42,222 nt of DNA, from the NCBI GenBank assembly GCA_025451775.1, contig JANWJU010000050.1, forward strand, positions 1 to 42,222, in the 5' to 3' direction. The position numbers and the translations under genes are program-made. The number at the start of each line of letters is the position of its first letter. Position 1 is the first letter of the stretch. Source of the DNA: Terriglobales bacterium (lineage in GTDB: Bacteria; Acidobacteriota; Terriglobia; Terriglobales; SCQP01). The notes beneath the pieces were generated by a model. The model had not been told where the DNA came from. It worked only from the letters and a program-made list of their open reading frames with translations, and searched no databases. Positions 15,111 through 23,451 of this stretch are shown here, one piece after another.

Positions 15111-16236
15111 TGGCGTGGCCGAGGATGAGGGTGTGGATGTCGTGCGTGCCCTCGTAGGTCGAAACCGCTTCCAAATTGGCCATGTGGCGGAAGACGGGGT
15201 AGTCGCTGGCAATGCCGTTAGCGCCCAGGATATCGCGGGCGGCGCGGGCGGTGGCGAGCGCCATGGCGACGTTGTCGCGCTTGAACAGCGAGATATGAGC
15301 GGCGGTGGCTTCGCCCCGGTCCTTGAGGCGGGCGACGTGCAGCGCCAGAAGCTGGGCGTGAGCGAGGCCCGAGGCCATCTCGACCAGCTTGGCCTGCACG
15401 AGCTGGTGGCTGGCGATGGGGCGTCCATGGAACTGCTTGCGGGTGAGCGCGTACTCCCGCGCGGCGGTGTAGCAGGCGGAGGCGGCGCCGATGGCGCCCC
15501 ATCCGATGCCGTAACGGGCTTGATCGAGGCATTGCAGGGCGTGCTTCAGGCCCACGGCGCCGGGCAGGGCGTTGCTTGCGGGGATACGGACGGCGTCAAG
15601 GACAAGGTTGGCGGTGACCGACGCGCGCAGCGCGTGTTTTCCATGGATGGTCTCGGCGCGGACGCCGGGGCGGTCAGTCTCGACGAGGTAGCCGGAGACG
15701 GTGTTGGTTTCGCCCTCCTTGGCCCAAATGACGGCCAGGTGGGCGATGGAGCCGTTGGTGATCCAGGCTTTTTCCCCGCTGATCTCGATCTCGCCGTTAC
15801 CGGTGCGGCGGGCGCGGGTGCGCATCGCGCCCGGATTCGAGCCGAAGTCCGGCTCGGTCAGGCCGAAGCAGCCAACCGCCTCGCCAGAGCGCAGCGGAGG
15901 CAGCCAACGCTGCCGCTGGTCGCCGGAACCGAAGGCGTGGATGGGGTACATGACCAGGGCGCTCTGCACGCTGGCGAAGCTGCGCACGGCGCTGTCGCCC
16001 CGTTCCAGCTCCTGCATCATGAGGCCGTACTCGACGCTGCTGGCGCCGTTCAGGCTGCCCCCAAAGAAGCCCATGGCCGCCATGGCGGGCACGAGCTCGA
16101 GGGGAAAGCGGGCTTCGCGGGCGCAGGCGGCGATGATGGGGAGGACGTGTTCGTCCACCCAGCGCCGGGTGGAATCGCGGATCAGGCGTTCGTTGTCAGT
16201 GAGCGTGGCGTCGATACGGAGAAAGTCGTCGTCCAC
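15085..16236 (-). CDS. gcdH: Glutaryl-CoA dehydrogenase (acyl-CoA dehydrogenase family)
   Basis: This 383-residue flavoprotein would oxidise and decarboxylate glutaryl-CoA to crotonyl-CoA in lysine and tryptophan catabolism. Evidence for this subfamily: catalytic Glu362 in TYEGTHDIH, the CFGLTEPDFGSNP flavin-contact motif (123-135), Arg85 within RSFASVQSALVMYPI matching the substrate-carboxylate-binding Arg, and the ending ILGHAITGIEAF. Length is normal for the family. It lies 13 bases downstream of the rhomboid gene on the same strand, so the two are probably co-transcribed. Other acyl-CoA dehydrogenases are possible, but Arg85 and the C-terminus favour GcdH. Confidence 0.9.
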   Translation of the reverse strand: MDDDFLRIDATLTDNERLIRDSTRRWVDEHVLPIIAACAREARFPLELVPAMAAMGFFGGSLNGASSVEYGLMMQELERGDSAVRSFASVQSALVMYPIHAFGSGDQRQRWLPPLRSGEAVGCFGLTEPDFGSNPGAMRTRARRTGNGEIEISGEKAWITNGSIAHLAVIWAKEGETNTVSGYLVETDRPGVRAETIHGKHALRASVTANLVLDAVRIPASNALPGAVGLKHALQCLDQARYGIGWGAIGAASACYTAAREYALTRKQFHGRPIASHQLVQAKLVEMASGLAHAQLLALHVARLKDRGEATAAHISLFKRDNVAMALATARAARDILGANGIASDYPVFRHMANLEAVSTYEGTHDIHTLILGHAITGIEAFG

Positions 16237-16249
16237 GGCGCCACCTGCA

Positions 16250-16996
16250 TTAATGCGTCCAGCCGCCCGAAGGGGGACGGCGGTCCCGCTTGTTCATGTA
16301 GACTTCAAACCGCTTTTGCATCTGGCGGCGGCGCCACTTGCCATAGCTGTCGCTGAGGCCGAAGCTGGCGCCCCCCATCTTCAAGAATAGGAAAGCGAAC
16401 AGCATGCCGCCGAGGTGGGCGAAGTGGGCCACGCCGTCGGAGCCTTCGCCGTGCAGCGTGAATAAAAACTCGAGGGCGCCGTAGAACACCACCAGCCACT
16501 TGACCTTGACGGTGACCGGCGGCAGCAGCAAAAACACGGGGCGGTCGGGGAACATCATGCCCACGGCCAGCAGCACGCCGTAGATCGCGGCCGAGGCGCC
16601 GATGGTGTAGCTCATCGCGCCGGGCCGCAACCAGACGTGGGCGAGCACATCCACCACCCCGCCACCGATGCCGCAGACGAAGTAGAGCTGGTACATGCGC
16701 CGCGCGCCCAGCCCCTCTTCCGCCCAGACGCCGAACATCCACAATGCGAACATGTTCCAGAACAGGTGGCTGAGGCTGGCGTGCAGGAACAGGTAGCTGG
16801 CCAGCCGCCAGACCTGGCCGCGCAGAACCAGGCCCGGCACCAAGGCGAACCACTCAATCAGGGTGGTGTTGAGGGACTGATCGACGTACTGCAGCACAAA
16901 AACGGCGCAGGTGAGGATGATCAGCACCTTCACGGCGCGGGTGAACCCGGGGACGCTGAAGGTGTAGTTGGGCGGAGCGGTGGAGCGGGAACCCAT
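16250..16996 (-). CDS. Rhomboid-family intramembrane serine protease
   Basis: This 248-residue integral membrane protein has about six transmembrane segments. The catalytic dyad is visible as Ser135 in GASAAIYG and His194 in AHFAHLGG. The conserved HxxxxHLxxN motif of the oxyanion region is HASLSHLFWN (72-81). The cytoplasmic C-terminal tail is basic (KWRRRQMQKRF and beyond). Rhomboids cleave transmembrane helices within the bilayer; the substrate here is unknown. Its ATG (16996) overlaps the ATG of the divergent ThiF-type gene within CCATGG, so promoters must lie inside the opposing coding sequence or one start is misplaced. Confidence 0.92.
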   Translation of the reverse strand: MGSRSTAPPNYTFSVPGFTRAVKVLIILTCAVFVLQYVDQSLNTTLIEWFALVPGLVLRGQVWRLASYLFLHASLSHLFWNMFALWMFGVWAEEGLGARRMYQLYFVCGIGGGVVDVLAHVWLRPGAMSYTIGASAAIYGVLLAVGMMFPDRPVFLLLPPVTVKVKWLVVFYGALEFLFTLHGEGSDGVAHFAHLGGMLFAFLFLKMGGASFGLSDSYGKWRRRQMQKRFEVYMNKRDRRPPSGGWTH

Positions 16997-18086
16997 GGCA
17001 GCGCGTACTCGTTATCAGTATGGCAGACTGAACTCTGTGGAGATCCCCGCCGACGCAGGCCGGTATTCGCGCCAATTGCTGTTCGCCCCGATTGGGCCGG
17101 AAGGCCAGCGCCGGCTGGCGGCGGCGCGGGTGGCCATTGTGGGATGTGGGGCGCTGGGGACGGCACAAGCCGACTTGCTGGCGCGGGCGGGAGTGGGGGC
17201 GGGAACGGGATGGTTGCGGCTCATCGACCGCGATGACGTCGAAGCCAGCAATCTGCAGCGGCAGACGTTGTTTGACGAGGCCGACGCCGCCGCCGGCCTG
17301 CCCAAGGCGGTGGCCGCGCAAGGACGCCTGAGCCGGGTCAATAGCGGCATCAGGATCGAGCCGGCGGTCGCCGACCTCACGCCTGCCAACGCGGAAGAGT
17401 TGTTGGGCGGCAACGACGTTATCCTCGACGGCACCGATAACGCCGAAACCCGCTACCTCCTCAATGATTTCGCGGTGGCACGGGGCGTGCCCTGGGTCTA
17501 TGGCGCGGCGGTGGCGTCGCGCGGGCTGACGTTCACCGTGATCCCGGGGGAAACGGCGTGCCTGGCGTGCGTGTTCCCGGGGGAGCCGGAACTGGCCCCC
17601 ATCACCGACACCTGCGAGACCAGCGGCGTTCTGAGCTGGGTGGTGAGTTGGGTGGCGGCGGTGCAGACAGCGGAAGCGGTGAAGCTGCTGGTGGGTGACC
17701 GGAGCGCGTTGCGGCCTACGGTGTTGAGCTGCGATTTATGGCGGAATCAGTTCCGCGAGTTGGAGCCGGCGCGGGACAGCGAGTGCCGCGCCTGCGCGCG
17801 CCGCGATTTCATCCATCTGCGGGGCGAGGGGCGGGCGGCGGTGACGCTGTGTGGACGCAACGCCGTACAGATCCACGAGCACCGGCAAAAACTGGATTTG
17901 GCCGCCTTGGCCGACCGGCTGCGCGGAGTGGGCGAGGTGCGGGGCAACGCCTGGGCGTTGCGGTTTTTCCCGGCCGCGCCCGCCGGCATGGAAATGACCA
18001 TCTTCCCCGACGGCCGGGCGCTGATTAAAGGCACGGTGGATGCGGGGGTGGCGCGTTCGCTCTACGCCCGCTATATCGGAGCATGA
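16995..18086 (+). CDS. ThiF/MoeB/HesA-family adenylyltransferase
   Basis: The protein has 363 residues from ATG 16995; GTG 17037 is an alternative start that would clear the overlap with the divergent rhomboid gene. The E1-like domain is complete: YSRQLLF, ATP-binding GCGALG (50-55), IDRDDVEASNLQRQ (77-90), a catalytic-type Cys in DTCETSGVLS, and two zinc-type CxxC pairs (CLAC and CRAC). These enzymes adenylate the C-terminus of ThiS- or MoaD-like sulfur carriers. A C-terminal domain of about 75 residues (from VTLCGRNAVQIHEH) is not a rhodanese. No ThiS or MoaD gene is nearby, so thiamine versus molybdopterin cannot be decided. It overlaps the MFS gene by 4 nt. Confidence 0.88.
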   Translation: MAARTRYQYGRLNSVEIPADAGRYSRQLLFAPIGPEGQRRLAAARVAIVGCGALGTAQADLLARAGVGAGTGWLRLIDRDDVEASNLQRQTLFDEADAAAGLPKAVAAQGRLSRVNSGIRIEPAVADLTPANAEELLGGNDVILDGTDNAETRYLLNDFAVARGVPWVYGAAVASRGLTFTVIPGETACLACVFPGEPELAPITDTCETSGVLSWVVSWVAAVQTAEAVKLLVGDRSALRPTVLSCDLWRNQFRELEPARDSECRACARRDFIHLRGEGRAAVTLCGRNAVQIHEHRQKLDLAALADRLRGVGEVRGNAWALRFFPAAPAGMEMTIFPDGRALIKGTVDAGVARSLYARYIGA

Positions 18087-19348
18087 TGAACAAACCGGAA
18101 GCTCACCTCAGCGCGGGAACGCCGCCGGCGCTGCCGCCGGCGTGGGTGGTTGGGGGTGCGGTATTGCCGTTTGGGCTGGTGGTGGGGTTCACGATTACGG
18201 CGCTGCCGTTTCTGCTGACGCGCGCCGGGGTGACGCTGGACACGGTGGCGGGGGTCAGCGCTGCGGTGATGTCGCCCACCTTTTGGGGCTTTCTGCTGCA
18301 GCCGTTGATGGACACTGGACTGACGCGCCGGGCGTACTGCTGGCTAACGGCGGGAGTGGCAGCGGTATGCATTGCGGCGGCCTTGGCGGTGCTCTCGCCG
18401 CATCACTTGGGTCCGGCCACGGCGCTGCTGCTGCTGGCTGAGCTGGCGATCGTGCTCTACTCCGGCGCCTTGACGGGCTGGACGGCCGAGATCACTCCCG
18501 ATGCCCGCCGCGGGGCGGTGAGCGGCTGGACCAACGTCGCCAATCTGGGCGCGGGGGCGCTGGGCGCGATGGCGGTGATGGCGCTCTCGCAGAAAGTGGC
18601 GCTGCACACGCTGGGGCTGGGACTCGGCGCCACCATTGTGCTGGGCGTGGCGCCCACGATCTGGTTTCCTTCGCCGTCGCGCTCGCAATTCCATTTCCGC
18701 CAGATCTTCACCTCGGCGCTGAAAATGGTGTGGCAGGCGGTGCGGACGCCGGAGTGCTTAACTGGATTCGCCCTGTTTTTGGCGCCGGTGAGCGCGGTGG
18801 CGGCGATCAACCTGTTCTCCGGCCTGGGCGACAGTTTTCATGCCCCGGCGGCAACGGTGATTTGGGTGACTGGGGCGGGGGTGGCGATCTTCTCTTCGGT
18901 GGGCGCGCTGCTGGGCGGTTACGCCGCCGACCGCGTCCCGCGTGGGCGCTTGTACCTCGGCGCCGGCATGGCGGCGGGGATCACCGCTTTGGCCATGGCC
19001 TATGCGCCGCGCGATGCGGCCACGTTTGTGGTGGGCGTGCTGGTGTACAACGGGGTGGCCGGCGTGGCCTACGCCGCCTTCAACGCCTTGGGATACGAAA
19101 TCGTCGGCCGCCACAATGCGGTGGCGAGCACGCAGTTGGGTCTGTTCAGCGCCGCTACCAACGGCGCCATCGTCTACATGACGTGGGCGGATGGGCAGGG
19201 ATTCAAGCACTTCGGTGCGCGCGGCTTACTGCTGACCGACGCGCTGGCGGCGCTGATCGCGGGCGCGCTGCTGCTCATCCTGCTGGGGCGGCGGCTGCGG
19301 CGGGTGCCGGGCGCGGAACCGCCGCTCGCCGCCAGCTCAGCGCAATAG
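18083..19348 (+). CDS. MFS transporter
   Basis: This 421-residue membrane protein has about 12 predicted transmembrane helices in two halves. It carries the loop 2-3 region of the major facilitator superfamily and a second-half equivalent (GGYAADRVPRGRLYLG). Overall it resembles AmpG-like or sugar/peptide facilitators with the phrase LTGWTAEITPDARRGAVSGW, but the substrate is not deducible. The ATG overlaps the TGA of the ThiF-type gene (ATGATGA), so the two are translationally coupled and may serve one pathway. Confidence 0.85.
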   Translation: MMNKPEAHLSAGTPPALPPAWVVGGAVLPFGLVVGFTITALPFLLTRAGVTLDTVAGVSAAVMSPTFWGFLLQPLMDTGLTRRAYCWLTAGVAAVCIAAALAVLSPHHLGPATALLLLAELAIVLYSGALTGWTAEITPDARRGAVSGWTNVANLGAGALGAMAVMALSQKVALHTLGLGLGATIVLGVAPTIWFPSPSRSQFHFRQIFTSALKMVWQAVRTPECLTGFALFLAPVSAVAAINLFSGLGDSFHAPAATVIWVTGAGVAIFSSVGALLGGYAADRVPRGRLYLGAGMAAGITALAMAYAPRDAATFVVGVLVYNGVAGVAYAAFNALGYEIVGRHNAVASTQLGLFSAATNGAIVYMTWADGQGFKHFGARGLLLTDALAALIAGALLLILLGRRLRRVPGAEPPLAASSAQ

Positions 19349-19466
19349 TACAGATTCGTCATGGCGAAACATTAGGAAATATATAGGAACTCCTTGACTT
19401 GAGCGGTCGAAAGGAGGGAAGATACCGCCGGTTGGAGTGCTTGACGGCTGGTGTGTGGGAGGTGGT
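19349..19466 (+). promoter_or_regulatory. Upstream region of the cytochrome c / quinoprotein operon
   Basis: This 118-bp stretch is relatively AT-rich at its start (AAATATATAGGAAC). It contains TTGACT (19394-19399), identical to a strong -35 hexamer, but no clear -10 at 17 bp. A good AAGGAGG (from 19411) lies too far from the cytochrome start codon to serve it, so a short leader reading frame or a mis-set start is possible. The 9-mer CCTTGACTT recurs after the quinoprotein gene at 22205-22213. Confidence 0.35.
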
Positions 19467-20396
19467 GTGTTGCGACTAACGAAATGGACATTTGGCGTGG
19501 CTTTAACCGTGGGCCTGGGCTTGGCGGTTCAACTGGGAGCGCAGGCGCCCGGCCGCGCGGGGCGCGGCCGCGGTGCCGCGGGTGCGGCGCCTGCACGGCC
19601 GGCGCGGCGCGGCAACTACGAACAGAATATGCGGCCGCTGGCGGCGCCCGAGGTCATTGCGCATGGCAAGGAGTTATATGACGCTAACTGCGCCTCCTGC
19701 CACGCCGCGGACATGCTGGGCAGCGACAAAGGCGGCAATTTGGTTGCCTCCCAGAACCTGCTTAACGATCAGAATGGCGAGCTGATTGAGCCCATCGTGG
19801 CGGGATCGCAGGCCTCCTTCGGGATGCCGGCGCAGACGCTGTCGAAAGACGACGTGGACACGATCGCCGCCTACATGCATTCGGTGGCGGCGCAAGTCGG
19901 GTCCCAGGGCCGTCCGCCGGGACCGCAGGAGACGCCCGGGCTGAAGGTGATTGTGGGCGACGCGGTGGCGGGCAAAGCCGACTTTGACACGAACTGCTCC
20001 AGTTGCCACTCGGCGGAGGCGGGAGGCCAGCGTTCGGTGGCTGGCATTGGCGCCAAGTACGAAGATGGCCGCAGCCTGCAGAACGCTTGGGTGAGCGGCA
20101 CAACCGGCTTCAGCTTCGGCGGCCGCGGTGGCGGTGGCGGCACTGGCAACCCGGTTACGGTGACGATGGCCAACGGTGACACCCTCAGCGGCAAGCTGGT
20201 CACCGAGAACGAGTTTGTGGTCGTGCTGACCACCCCGGACGACGTGCGGCACTCCTTCGACCGCGATGCGAACCTGACCGTCAAGGTCACCGATCCGGAC
20301 GCGGCGCACAAGGACCTGGTTCTCAAGCTAAGTCAAGAACCCAACGGCGACACGGTCATGCATAACGTGACCGCCTATCTGGCCACCCTGAAGTAA
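19467..20396 (+). CDS. Exported dihaem c-type cytochrome
   Basis: The protein has about 309 residues. GTG 19467 is preferred because GGGAGG lies four bases upstream and a signal peptide follows (LTKWTFGVALTVGLGLAVQ); GTG 19437 and TTG 19470 are alternatives. An Ala/Gly/Arg-rich linker leads to two haem-binding sites, CASCH and CSSCH. SFGMPAQ supplies a Met ligand for the first haem, and the C-terminal MHNVTAYLATLK probably supplies one for the second. A beta-rich insertion (about NPVTVTMANGDTLSGKLV) separates the second CxxCH from its C-terminal helix. Encoded 12 bases before the quinoprotein, it is probably that enzyme's electron acceptor in the periplasm. Confidence 0.88.
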   Translation: MLRLTKWTFGVALTVGLGLAVQLGAQAPGRAGRGRGAAGAAPARPARRGNYEQNMRPLAAPEVIAHGKELYDANCASCHAADMLGSDKGGNLVASQNLLNDQNGELIEPIVAGSQASFGMPAQTLSKDDVDTIAAYMHSVAAQVGSQGRPPGPQETPGLKVIVGDAVAGKADFDTNCSSCHSAEAGGQRSVAGIGAKYEDGRSLQNAWVSGTTGFSFGGRGGGGGTGNPVTVTMANGDTLSGKLVTENEFVVVLTTPDDVRHSFDRDANLTVKVTDPDAAHKDLVLKLSQEPNGDTVMHNVTAYLATLK

Positions 20397-20408
20397 GGGC
20401 ACACTGAC

Positions 20409-22184
20409 ATGAAACGACTCTCTACTGTTCTCTCCGCGGCGTTGTTTGTCCTGCTGGCGTCCAGTTTCGCCCTGGCGCAATCCGCCCCGGCTGAGGCCCC
20501 GGCCTCCGCGGGCGCGCAGGGCGGCCTCGAACCCACCTCGCTGCTGAAACCGCTGGGCGACAACGGCTGGCCCACCTATTGCGGCGACTACACCTGCAAA
20601 CGTTATAGCTCGTTGGACCTGGTTAATCAGTCCAACGTGAACAATCTGAGCTTGGCCTGGGTATCGGAGGGCTTGGAATCCGGCTCCGGGCCTACCGGCA
20701 CCGGCGCCCCGGCCGGCGGGCGGCGGGGCGGCTTCGGCGGCGGGGGCGGAACGCCCACCATCGTCGGCGGCTTCGGCACGGGCGAGTTGAACAGTGGCGG
20801 TCCGGCGCGGTTCGCCGGCAGCGTGCTGGAGGTGAACGGGACGCTGTATCTGAGCGCGCCCGACAACGCCTGGGCGGTGGACGCGCACGACGGCACCGTC
20901 CTGTGGCACTTCTACTGGAAGACGCGCGGCGGGACGCACACCGGCAACCGCGGCATGGCGATGTGGCACAACAACCTCTACTTCGAGGTGGCCGACGACA
21001 ACCTGATCTGTTTGGATGCGGCCACGGGCAAGGAGAAGTGGTCGGTGCCGTCGGCGAGCTTCGCCGGGCAGTACTTCTCCGATTCCGCGCCGCTGGTGTT
21101 TGGCGATCACCTGATCGTGGGCGCGGGCAACGACGAGAATGCGCCGGGGTTCCTGCAGTCGGTGGATCCGGCAACCGGGAAACGGCAATGGATTCTCTAC
21201 TCGACGCCGATGAAGCAGGGCGATCCGGGGTTGAACACCTGGCCCAGCCTGTACGCGGCCCAGCACGGCGCCGGCTCGACCTGGGTGGCGGGGGCTTATG
21301 ATCCGGAAACGCACCTGTACGTCTACGGCACCGGCAACCCGACCCCGGCCTACACCACCGGGCGCGGCCCGGGGACCATGGACAACCTGTTCACCGATAG
21401 CCTGATTGCGGTCAACGTGGACACCGGCAAGATGGCGTGGTACTACCAGACCTCGCCGCACGACATGCACGATTGGGACTCCACCGAGACCCCGATCTTC
21501 GTCGATGGCAACTTCAACGGCCAGCCCCGCAAGATGGTGCTGCAGGCGCTGCGCAACGGCTACTTCTTCGTGCTCGACCGCACCACCGGCAAGCACTTGG
21601 TGACCTCGAAGTTTGGCAAGGTGGTCAACTTTGCGAATGGGGTCAACGCCAATGGCAACCCGATTCCCAACATGGAGAAGGCGGCGACGATTCCGGGCTC
21701 GATCGTGAACGGCGACGTGACCAACTATCCGCCGCCGAGCTACTCGCCGATCAGCAAGTTGTTCTACGTGGAAGAGAACAACTCGTTGCGCATTCTGTAT
21801 TTGACCGATGCCGATCCGCGTGGATCGATGGGGTTGGGTGGGACGAGCGGGGGTGCGAACTTTTCGTTCGGCTCCAACATCGATGCCATCGATTACAACA
21901 CCGGCAAGGTGGTGTGGCGGCATCCGGTGGAGCGGAACGCGGGCCTGCTGTCGACGGCCGGGAACCTGCTGTTTGGCGGTGACGGCGACTACCTGGTGGC
22001 GTTGAACCCGGAAACCGGTAAAACCCTGTGGCACTCGAAAATCGGGGCCGAGGGCAATGCGCCGGAGACCTACATGCTCGACGGTAAACAGTACGTCCTG
22101 GCGGTGGCCGGTAATCAGCTCTTCGCCTTTGTGTTGAACCAACCCTCCAGCGTGGGAGCCCCGGCAGTCGCCTCGAATCGCTAG
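20409..22184 (+). CDS. PQQ-dehydrogenase-like quinoprotein (acidobacterial type)
   Basis: This 591-residue exported protein has a signal peptide (MKRLSTVLSAALFVLLASSFALAQ) and an eight-bladed propeller with repeated tryptophan-docking motifs (for example LDAATGKEKW and VDPATGKRQW). It resembles methanol/ethanol-type quinoproteins. GTGNP supplies the metal-binding Asn, and PHDMHDWDSTETP holds the catalytic Asp region. The usual GGExGxRG segment is replaced by GAGNDENAPGF. An odd Cys pair occurs early (YCGDYTC), and a Gly-rich loop follows (GGRRGGFGGGGG). Homologues in Acidobacteriota are known as 'acido-empty quinoproteins' because some hosts lack PQQ synthesis, so cofactor and substrate are open. 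It lies 12 bases after the cytochrome gene. Confidence 0.85.
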   Translation: MKRLSTVLSAALFVLLASSFALAQSAPAEAPASAGAQGGLEPTSLLKPLGDNGWPTYCGDYTCKRYSSLDLVNQSNVNNLSLAWVSEGLESGSGPTGTGAPAGGRRGGFGGGGGTPTIVGGFGTGELNSGGPARFAGSVLEVNGTLYLSAPDNAWAVDAHDGTVLWHFYWKTRGGTHTGNRGMAMWHNNLYFEVADDNLICLDAATGKEKWSVPSASFAGQYFSDSAPLVFGDHLIVGAGNDENAPGFLQSVDPATGKRQWILYSTPMKQGDPGLNTWPSLYAAQHGAGSTWVAGAYDPETHLYVYGTGNPTPAYTTGRGPGTMDNLFTDSLIAVNVDTGKMAWYYQTSPHDMHDWDSTETPIFVDGNFNGQPRKMVLQALRNGYFFVLDRTTGKHLVTSKFGKVVNFANGVNANGNPIPNMEKAATIPGSIVNGDVTNYPPPSYSPISKLFYVEENNSLRILYLTDADPRGSMGLGGTSGGANFSFGSNIDAIDYNTGKVVWRHPVERNAGLLSTAGNLLFGGDGDYLVALNPETGKTLWHSKIGAEGNAPETYMLDGKQYVLAVAGNQLFAFVLNQPSSVGAPAVASNR

Positions 22185-22220
22185 GCCGCGCGGTTACATT
22201 ACTTCCTTGACTTAACTCGA

Positions 22221-22251
22221 CGGGGGCTCCATTCCGGAGCCCCCGTTTTTT
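22221..22251 (+). terminator. Rho-independent terminator after the quinoprotein gene
   Basis: A perfect 10-bp stem (CGGGGGCTCC with GGAGCCCCCG) with a 5-nt loop is followed by six T residues, 36 bases after the stop codon. It is the only classical intrinsic terminator I found, and it closes the cytochrome/quinoprotein operon. Confidence 0.9.
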
Positions 22252-22326
22252 CATTTAAGCTTGCTGCCTGCGGCGCCGGAGTTCACCATGGAGTTTGAGC
22301 TCCGGACCGCGGAGCGGAGGGTGTGA

Positions 22327-23436
22327 TTGAAACTGAGGCAGTTTTTGGGCGGGTTCGCCCGTTTGTTGCACGGGCACCCACTCACGGTCCTGGTCGCGGT
22401 GGTGGTGTTGGCGCTGGCGGTGGGGGTGGGTTGGGTGGTGCATGCGGTGCTGTTTGCCGCCTTGCGCCGGTGGGCATCGAAGCCGGGCCACATCATTGCC
22501 GCCTCGGTGGCGGAGCACGGGCGGAGACCGTCGCAATGGATTTTTCCCCTGGTGGCCGTGTTGGCGGTGTTGCCGGTGGCGCCGATGCCGGCGCTGGCGC
22601 GCGCCGCCTTGCAGCACCTGACCGGCTTGGGGGTGATCGCCGCCGTGGCCTGGGGCGTGATTTTGTTTGCCGACGTGCTCGCCGACGTGATCACCGCCAA
22701 ACACCGCGTCGACATCAGCGACAACCTGGCCGCGCGCCGCATTCAGACGCAGGTGCATGTGCTGCGGCGGGTGCTCACCGTCACGGTGGTGATCGTGACG
22801 CTGGCCATCATGCTGCTGACGTTCCCGGCGGTGCGCACTATCGGCGCCAGCCTGCTCGCCTCTGCCGGACTCGCCGGGTTGGTTTTGGGCATGGCCATGA
22901 AACCCACCTTCGGCAACCTGATCGCCGGCGTTCAGATCGCGCTCACGCAGCCCATCCGGATGGAAGACGCGGTCATCGTGGAGGGGGAGTGGGGATGGAT
23001 CGAGGAGATCACCGCGACCTATGTCGTCGTGCGGATTTGGGATTGGCGGCGCATGGTGTTGCCGCTGACCTACTTCATCGAGCAGCCATTTCAGAACTGG
23101 ACGCGCAACTCGGCCAAGCTGGTGGGCTCGGTGTACCTTTACCTGGACTACTCGATCCCGATCGGCGCCTTGCGGCAGGAGTTGGAGCGCATCGTCCACG
23201 GCACCAACAAGTGGCGCGGCGAGGTGTGTGTGATGCAGGTCTCCGACGCCAAGGAGCACACCATCGAAGTGCGCGCGCTGGCCGACGCCATTGACGCCGG
23301 CGCGGCCTGGGATTTGCGCTGCCTGATCCGCGAGGGGTTGATCACCTACGTGCAGACGAACTATCCGCAATGCCTGCCCAAGACGCGCGCGGCGATCGAG
23401 CCGCCGGCGGGGGTGGCGCAGCCGGCATCATCGTAG
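22327..23436 (+). CDS. MscS-family mechanosensitive ion channel
   Basis: The 369-residue protein uses a TTG start (22327) preceded by GGAGGG. About four N-terminal hydrophobic helices lead into the pore-lining helix, with SLLASAGLAGLVLGMAM and the following KPTFGNLIAGVQIALTQP. The cytoplasmic beta domain carries the typical IRMEDAVIVEGEWGWIEEI motif. These channels open on membrane tension and release solutes during osmotic downshock. The helix count is in the short-to-medium MscS class. It starts a new transcription unit after the terminator at 22221-22251 and precedes the next gene by 15 bases. Confidence 0.92.
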   Translation: MKLRQFLGGFARLLHGHPLTVLVAVVVLALAVGVGWVVHAVLFAALRRWASKPGHIIAASVAEHGRRPSQWIFPLVAVLAVLPVAPMPALARAALQHLTGLGVIAAVAWGVILFADVLADVITAKHRVDISDNLAARRIQTQVHVLRRVLTVTVVIVTLAIMLLTFPAVRTIGASLLASAGLAGLVLGMAMKPTFGNLIAGVQIALTQPIRMEDAVIVEGEWGWIEEITATYVVVRIWDWRRMVLPLTYFIEQPFQNWTRNSAKLVGSVYLYLDYSIPIGALRQELERIVHGTNKWRGEVCVMQVSDAKEHTIEVRALADAIDAGAAWDLRCLIREGLITYVQTNYPQCLPKTRAAIEPPAGVAQPASS

Positions 23437-23451
23437 AAGAAGGGAGTCGAG

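Noticed and set aside
15115-16356. 413-codon open frame opposite gcdH
   Set aside because: Antisense to a well-supported enzyme; Gly/Asp/Ala-rich shadow.
20328-22142. 604-codon open frame antisense to the quinoprotein gene
   Set aside because: Low-complexity composition (Arg, Val, Gly, His) and exact antisense position to a clear gene; a shadow frame.
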